Source: Flammeovirgaceae bacterium SG7u.111 (GTDB lineage: Bacteria > Bacteroidota > Bacteroidia > Cytophagales > Flammeovirgaceae). From it: 64,000 nucleotides of DNA. Positions 59,450 to 64,000 of the stretch are shown here, piece after piece. The notes under the pieces were generated by a model. The model was not told the DNA's origin. It saw nothing but the letters and a program-made list of their open reading frames with translations, and did not search any database. Position 1 is the stretch's first letter; each line of letters opens with the position of its first letter. A program made the position numbers and the translations under genes. The stretch is taken from NCBI GenBank assembly GCA_034044135.1, contig CP139021.1:2309635-2373634 (forward strand), read 5' to 3'.

Positions 59450-59992
59450 TTAAAATACAAATGGGGTTTCGTACTCTTCGAAAGTCGGAGCATTCGTGTC
59501 TTTTTCCGATACAAGTGGGTTCATATCTGGCCACTCTATTCCACATGAGTCCCAGCGGATAGCACCATCGCTATCTGGCTGGTAAATCTCAGTTGTTCTA
59601 TAAAGGAAAACAGCTTGTTCGGTCATAGAATAAAAACCGTGGGCCAAACCAGCAGGTACATAAAGCATGTTCCCTTTTTCGGCACTTAGCTCTATCCCAA
59701 ATGACTTTCCGTAGGTAGGCGAGCCTTTACGGATATCAACCACTGCATCAAATACTTTTCCGTGCAGTACGGTCACGCATTTTACTAACTCGTGGGGAGG
59801 AGTTTGGAAATGCAATCCTCTCAAAACACCTTTGGCAGATACTGAATAATACCCTTCGGTAAAGTTTGTGTCCAAGCCAAGGTCTTTGTAGGTAGGCTCG
59901 TGGTAAGTTTTTACCAAGCGTCCTCTGTGATCTTCAAAAATTCTTGGTTGGAGTTCAAAGCAACCAGCAATACCAGTTTCTATTTTTTCCAT
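59450..59992 (-). CDS. rfbC: RmlC/RfbC-like NDP-4-keto-6-deoxyhexose 3,5-epimerase
   Basis: 180 residues in a cupin fold. Catalytic candidates are His61 in LRGLHFQTPP and Tyr131 in FLYRTTEIY, with Lys71 and His118 also conserved, so an active epimerase is expected. RmlC proteins act on dTDP-4-keto-6-deoxyglucose. Here no rmlA, rmlB or rmlD is present, and the gene lies between CDP-glucose genes and the SAF oxidoreductase, so a CDP-linked substrate is a reasonable inference. It lies 7 bases after rfbG. The gene name is by homology. Confidence 0.9.
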   Translation of the reverse strand: MEKIETGIAGCFELQPRIFEDHRGRLVKTYHEPTYKDLGLDTNFTEGYYSVSAKGVLRGLHFQTPPHELVKCVTVLHGKVFDAVVDIRKGSPTYGKSFGIELSAEKGNMLYVPAGLAHGFYSMTEQAVFLYRTTEIYQPDSDGAIRWDSCGIEWPDMNPLVSEKDTNAPTFEEYETPFVF

Positions 59993-59999
59993 TTATCTT

Positions 60000-61094
60000 C
60001 TATTTTTTAGAATTGTCATAAAGTTTGATTTGCTTAAGAGTGATCTCTTTAGCACTTTCTGGGTTTGAATACACCTCTTTGTACCAATCCACAGTTTGTT
60101 TAATGGTTTCCTCAAAATTCCATCTAGGTATCCAGTTTAGTAAATGGAAAACCTTGTCGATAGTCAAGTTAAGGAGTGACGCTTCGTGAAGCGCATCTAC
60201 GTTGCTGTGGTCTTCCCATTTGCCTTCGCCCCAGTTTTTGAGTACTTCTTCTACCAAAATTCCCACATTTTTGTTGGAACTGATAAGCGGTCCGAAGTTG
60301 AATCCTCCGCAATACACATCTCTTCCGCGAGGTGGCTCTTCTTCAGACAAAAGCTGGGTCCCTAGCGCCAAATAACCATGGATAGGCTCAAGCACATGTT
60401 GCCAAGGGCGAGTTGCATGAGGATTTCTAACCTCAATAGTTTTTCCCTCAGAAAGGAAGCGGATACAATCAGGAACGATCCTGTCTTCTGCCCAGTCGCC
60501 ACCGCCAATTACGTTTCCAGCACGAACACTTGCTACTTTTACCTTGTCATTGTCGCTAAAGAATGAGCTTCTCCACGAAGAAACCATGATTTCACAAGCT
60601 CCTTTACTGGCAGAATAGACGTCGTGTCCTCCCATTGGGTCATTTTCCCTATAGCCAAAGAGCCATTCTTTGTTCTCGTAACTTTTGTCAGTTGTGATAA
60701 CTACTACAGAAGTAGAAATGCCCAATTGCCTTACAGCATCAAGTACATTTACAGTGCCCATTACGTTCACCTCTGTAGTTTCCAAAGGTTCGCGATACGA
60801 GTATCTTACTAAAGGCTGTGCTGCTAAATGGAAAATGATGTCGGGATCGACTTCTCCTATATAAGACTTGAGTGTGGCAAAATCTCGGATATCTCCAATT
60901 TTGTGGTCGATATCTTTTTCTAATTCTAATTGGTCAAAAAGTGAAGGGCTAGTATTTGGCTCTAAAGAGTAACCATATACATCAGCTCCTAGCATAACTA
61001 ACCACTGGGTCATCCAGCTTCCTTTGAAGCCGGTATGACCAGTAACTAGAACTTTTTTTCCTTTATATGCTTCTTCAAATGATACTTCTATCAT
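60000..61094 (-). CDS. rfbG: CDP-glucose 4,6-dehydratase
   Basis: 364 residues of the extended short-chain dehydrogenase family. Cofactor motif GHTGFKG at residues 19-25, TTDKSY at about 134-139, and the YxxxK pair Tyr160/Lys164 in DVYSASKGACE. The FKGSWMTQWL context and the SLFDQLELEK stretch are typical of RfbG rather than of dTDP-glucose dehydratases. It turns CDP-glucose into CDP-4-keto-6-deoxyglucose. It follows rfbF by 55 bases and precedes the epimerase. Confidence 0.95.
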   Translation of the reverse strand: MIEVSFEEAYKGKKVLVTGHTGFKGSWMTQWLVMLGADVYGYSLEPNTSPSLFDQLELEKDIDHKIGDIRDFATLKSYIGEVDPDIIFHLAAQPLVRYSYREPLETTEVNVMGTVNVLDAVRQLGISTSVVVITTDKSYENKEWLFGYRENDPMGGHDVYSASKGACEIMVSSWRSSFFSDNDKVKVASVRAGNVIGGGDWAEDRIVPDCIRFLSEGKTIEVRNPHATRPWQHVLEPIHGYLALGTQLLSEEEPPRGRDVYCGGFNFGPLISSNKNVGILVEEVLKNWGEGKWEDHSNVDALHEASLLNLTIDKVFHLLNWIPRWNFEETIKQTVDWYKEVYSNPESAKEITLKQIKLYDNSKK

Positions 61095-61149
61095 GCTTAA
61101 ATTTTAAGAATAAATAAAGATTGCTACAGTTGAATGTGGAGGTTTGGGA

Positions 61150-61932
61150 TTACCAAACTTTCCAAGGGGCTTCGTTTTTGTCCCACATTTCTTCGAGGAC
61201 GTTTTTATCTCTCAAAGTATCCATTGGTTGCCAGAAACCTGTATGTTTGAATGCCATTAGGTTGCCAGTGTCAGCAAGAGTTTCCATTGGTCCTCTTTCC
61301 CAAACTGTAGTATCATCTTTCAAATATTCTCTCACAGATGGTTCAAGTACGAAGAAACCACCATTTATATATGCTTGGTCATTTCCATCACCCTGAGGTT
61401 TTTCACGGAAGCTACCAATTGAAGGGTCGCCAGCATGAAGGTTGAAAGCGCCGAATCTACCAGGTTGTTGTACCGCTGTGAGGGTAGCTTCTTTGCCATG
61501 GCTTTTGTGGAACTTTACTAGTTCGGTTATGTTCACATCACTTACTCCATCGCCGTAGGTAAGGCAAAATGTTTCGTCACCAATGTAATCCATTACCCTT
61601 TTCAAACGACCACCAGTCATAGTTCCTTCGCCGGTGTCAATCAACGTAACCTTCCAAGGCTCAGCAGATGAATTGTGAATTTCCATGTTATTGTTTTTCA
61701 TATCAAAGGTGAAATCTGAATTGTGGGTAAAGTAATTCGAGAAGTATTCTTTGATGAAATAACCTTTGTACCCACAGCATACGATAAACTCGTTGATGCC
61801 ATGTGCAGAATAGATCTTCATGATATGCCACAAAATTGGCTTGCCACCGATCTCAATCATAGGTTTTGGTCTAATACCACTTTCTTCACTAATTCTTGTG
61901 CCGTATCCACCAGCAAAAAAGACTGCTTTCAT
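61150..61932 (-). CDS. rfbF: Glucose-1-phosphate cytidylyltransferase
   Basis: 260 residues, the normal length. [20 protein letters not shown] at about 5-24, [20 protein letters not shown] and the late NGGFFVLEP block are the RfbF signature. It makes CDP-glucose from CTP and glucose 1-phosphate and is the first gene of the operon rfbF, rfbG, rfbC-like, SAF oxidoreductase. The product probably goes into a surface polysaccharide or lipopolysaccharide. Confidence 0.96.
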   Translation of the reverse strand: MKAVFFAGGYGTRISEESGIRPKPMIEIGGKPILWHIMKIYSAHGINEFIVCCGYKGYFIKEYFSNYFTHNSDFTFDMKNNNMEIHNSSAEPWKVTLIDTGEGTMTGGRLKRVMDYIGDETFCLTYGDGVSDVNITELVKFHKSHGKEATLTAVQQPGRFGAFNLHAGDPSIGSFREKPQGDGNDQAYINGGFFVLEPSVREYLKDDTTVWERGPMETLADTGNLMAFKHTGFWQPMDTLRDKNVLEEMWDKNEAPWKVW

Positions 61933-62795
61933 GTTTAAATAGGTTTTGAAAGGTTTGTGATTAATAAATTTTTCTCAATGATAATGATAAAATCACATCC
62001 TGTTTTGAAACATATGTTAATGCTTGGTCTAGGTATATAATTCTGATAACCATGTTAATGGTAGTAAAAGAATTGTTTTTTTAATATTAAACAAAATAAT
62101 ATTCTGAATGTATGACATATAAAGAATAATGTAATTGTTTGTCTTTGATTTGAAGAAACTTACATGGCTTTGTCTTGTATTTTGTTTGTTATTCTCTTTA
62201 AGAATAAGCTGTTGTTATAATACTATAAGTGTAATTATATTTTGTTTTAAGTTGTATTATGAGAATATTATTGTGTTTATATTACTTTTATTTGCTTTAA
62301 GATCTGTTGAGTTCCTTATTTGTATTTGTTAAATGGTTTGGTTTTTTATTACGTCTGAAATCTTAGGTTTCCTTGTTTGAATATTAAATAGCTTACATGT
62401 AGAAAGGTGTTTAGAAAGTGGGCTATGGAAGGGTAGGGTTGCTGCTTTAGCCAAGCATGTTTTGGGGTGTGTTTCCCAAAGTTGTGTTGTTGGGGTACTG
62501 TTATATACAGTCTGATAAAGTAATAAAAGTAAGCTTGACGATGTGTGCCATCATTGCTTATTGTTGGGCAGGGGGGATTTGGGTCTTTTATTAAAAGACA
62601 TCATTAATACTGGCTGGTATTCGGTTTTGCTCAAGAGAGATCTTGTTTATAGTAGGGTGCCAGCCTAGGAAACATAATTGTGCTGGCACTGTCAATTAAT
62701 GGAGAGGGGGGAACTTAGTTGTTTTTGAGAAGTGTGTATAGCTACGAGCAGGTATTGTTTGGGGTAGTTGATAAGGACTATTTGGTATTCTTACA
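61933..62795. other. Intergenic region upstream of rfbF: very AT-rich part and a G-rich part
   Basis: 61933-62400 is extremely AT-rich, probably the rfbF promoter region; a 65-codon frame at 62135-62332 is low-complexity and not credible. 62400-62790 is less AT-rich and contains GTGCCAGC (62657-62664) inverted against GCTGGCAC (62682-62689) with a 17-base loop, and AATAC/GTATT around 62600. No coding frame fits. It could be a small-RNA or decayed-gene region. Confidence 0.5.
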
Positions 62796-63161
62796 TTATT
62801 TGAGTTCATTTCGCACAGTTTCAATTTGAAGTTGCTGCTGTGGAGGGGTTACGGGGATATAAAATTTCTCATTCAACATATAAATGCCCTTGTTGCTTGG
62901 GTCAGCCTCGGTGATGCAGCCGAATTCAATCATGTTGATCGATTCATTATAATACATCACATATAAATTCTTTTTGTTGAATTCTAATTCGACATCTGTG
63001 ACTTGAAAATTGACTTTTACTTTTTCAAGCGAATCATCGAAAGTGATACCTAGTGATTGAATATCTTTAGCAGATACATTGATATTGGCTGGGCGTACAA
63101 CCTCTTGCGCCAATAATTCAAGGGGGATAATCAATAAAAGTAGAAATACATATTTTTTCAT
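62796..63161 (-). CDS. Small secreted protein of unknown function
   Basis: 121 residues with a clear signal peptide (MKKYVFLLLLIIPLELLAQ) and a mature part of about 102 residues. The mature part is beta-rich in appearance with VKVNFQVTDVELEFNKKNLY and a proline-glutamine tail. I do not recognise a family. It stands alone in a non-coding region between the rfb operon and a secreted protein gene at the window end. Confidence 0.72.
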   Translation of the reverse strand: MKKYVFLLLLIIPLELLAQEVVRPANINVSAKDIQSLGITFDDSLEKVKVNFQVTDVELEFNKKNLYVMYYNESINMIEFGCITEADPSNKGIYMLNEKFYIPVTPPQQQLQIETVRNELK

Positions 63162-63641
63162 GGCTTTTAAGTTTATAGCAATCCTAAAATGAACAGACTA
63201 TTTAGATTAGGATTTTACTGGATTCATAATGAGGAAAACTGTTCAAATTCTCCCAATTTCTAACATTGGTCATTTAATGATATGATCTTGTAAGTTTTAT
63301 ACTGTATATACGCAAATAGTCAGCTCCTTAGTTGCAATGTTGTGTTAATGTAGTTTAATAACGCCTTAAAATGTTGGGAAAGAGCTTGTGAAGCCTTGGG
63401 TCGATAAGTATAAGTAAATGTAATTAACAAGGAAAAATAGTAGTTTTATATACATAGACACACCAACTTTATTGAATTTTTGTACCTAGTAGCTATTTCA
63501 GACGTTTATATAACTAACAAGAAATTAGGCAATAGTCATAATGTTACAAATATACTATGTCCTCAATATGTATAGTCGACCAATTTTTTTGGGGATTTTG
63601 CGTAACTTAAGAAGACTCATTGCTTTACAGGCAAAAGGAAA
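63162..63641. other. Divergent intergenic region before the last gene
   Basis: No gene found. AATCCTA (63180-63186) is inverted against TAGGATT (63208-63214) with a 21-base loop, 19 bases upstream of the minus-strand start. Otherwise AT-rich sequence with nothing recognised. Confidence 0.5.
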
Positions 63642-64000
63642 ATGAAGATCATGCTTGATTGGACAATACATTTAATATCCACACTAAAAAACTGGTTAGC
63701 TATTGGGTTGCTAGTTGTATTTGTTTGGGATGTGCCCCAAGTAAATGCGCAGCGACAAAAAGCAGAAGAATTGTATGAGAAAGCAATTGAGTTGACTACT
63801 GGTGTGTACCATTTAAAAGAGAATCAAGTTTCTATTAATATGTCATACGGGATGTTTAATTCTGTAGACCAAGCCTTGTTAGATACCTTTGATATCAATC
63901 AAATCAAGCACGTCGATCTAGTATTTTCCGACTTTCCAGTTGATCAATCTTTTCGGGAATTGAATATTAGGAGAATTGCGACTTTGGGCAGGATGTTGCC
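63642..64000 (+). CDS. Secreted protein of unknown function, 3' truncated by window edge
   Basis: Open from the ATG at 63642 to the window end: 119 codons and two bases. A signal peptide covers residues 1-37 (hydrophobic LAIGLLVVFVWDV, cleavage after VNAQ). The mature start RQKAEELYEKAIELTTGVYH may be helical, then a beta-like region VSINMSYGMFNSVDQALLDT. I do not recognise the family. An ATG at 63651 is an alternative start. Confidence 0.75.
   Translation, partial: MKIMLDWTIHLISTLKNWLAIGLLVVFVWDVPQVNAQRQKAEELYEKAIELTTGVYHLKENQVSINMSYGMFNSVDQALLDTFDINQIKHVDLVFSDFPVDQSFRELNIRRIATLGRML

Noticed and set aside
62135-62332. 65-codon hydrophobic frame
   Set aside because: AT-rich low-complexity sequence, poor start codon, no ribosome-binding or neighbour support.

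Overview
The window comes from a bacterium of the phylum Bacteroidota, most likely a marine member of the Cytophagales. Evidence for the phylum: two SusC/SusD pairs, an ECF sigma/FecR anti-sigma pair feeding a SusC with an N-terminal STN signalling domain, many lipoproteins ending their signal peptide in SC/TC/AC, a type IX secretion C-terminal tail, a DUF1800/DUF1501 pair and AT-rich intergenic DNA. The order and the marine habitat are inferences, the latter from the alpha-L-fucosidases plus sulfatases.

Bases 1-41430 are one large polysaccharide-utilisation region with three transcriptional blocks. Block A (1-10377, + strand): a SusC cut by the window edge, SusD, a PKD-domain surface lipoprotein, a terminator, then a large GH2 beta-galactosidase-type enzyme. 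Block B (10459-22836, - strand): ECF sigma factor, FecR anti-sigma, STN-SusC, SusD, an internal terminator, a GH31 glucosidase/xylosidase-type enzyme and a GH106-type alpha-L-rhamnosidase lipoprotein. Block C (23625-41430, + strand): a LacI-type repressor, a GH2 enzyme with an altered acid/base site, then an operon holding a sugar-lactone hydrolase, a zinc alcohol dehydrogenase, a FucP-type permease, a doubled L-rhamnose/L-fucose mutarotase and a GH29 alpha-L-fucosidase, followed by sulfatase, GH28, GH43, sulfatase and a second GH29. A 13-bp motif with a LacI-type core occurs upstream of both the GH2 gene and the lactonase operon, so the repressor probably controls both. Together the genes suggest desulfation and trimming of a sulfated polysaccharide containing L-fucose and possibly L-rhamnose, galactose and uronate, import by the SusCD systems, and oxidative breakdown of the released 6-deoxy sugar. 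The dehydratase and aldolase steps are not in the window. A 162-bp MITE-like element lies between the second sulfatase and second fucosidase genes.

Bases 41490-54635 are mixed: a soluble GAF histidine kinase, a haem-receptor-like TonB-dependent receptor, a TonB transducer-type receptor, a membrane RCK (TrkA-N) protein carrying a C-terminal RyR domain, DUF1800, DUF1501 with a Tat-like signal and a T9SS tail, and a degenerate response-regulator receiver domain.

Bases 54636-64000 hold a gap of about 820 bases with a row of hairpins, a sugar-phosphate nucleotidyltransferase, radC, rpmI-rplT without infC, and a minus-strand CDP-hexose operon (rfbF, rfbG, an RmlC-like epimerase, a SAF-domain oxidoreductase) probably making a CDP-linked deoxysugar for surface glycans. 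The end holds a small secreted protein of unknown role and the start of a secreted protein cut by the window edge. No rRNA, convincing tRNA, CRISPR array or complete insertion sequence was seen.
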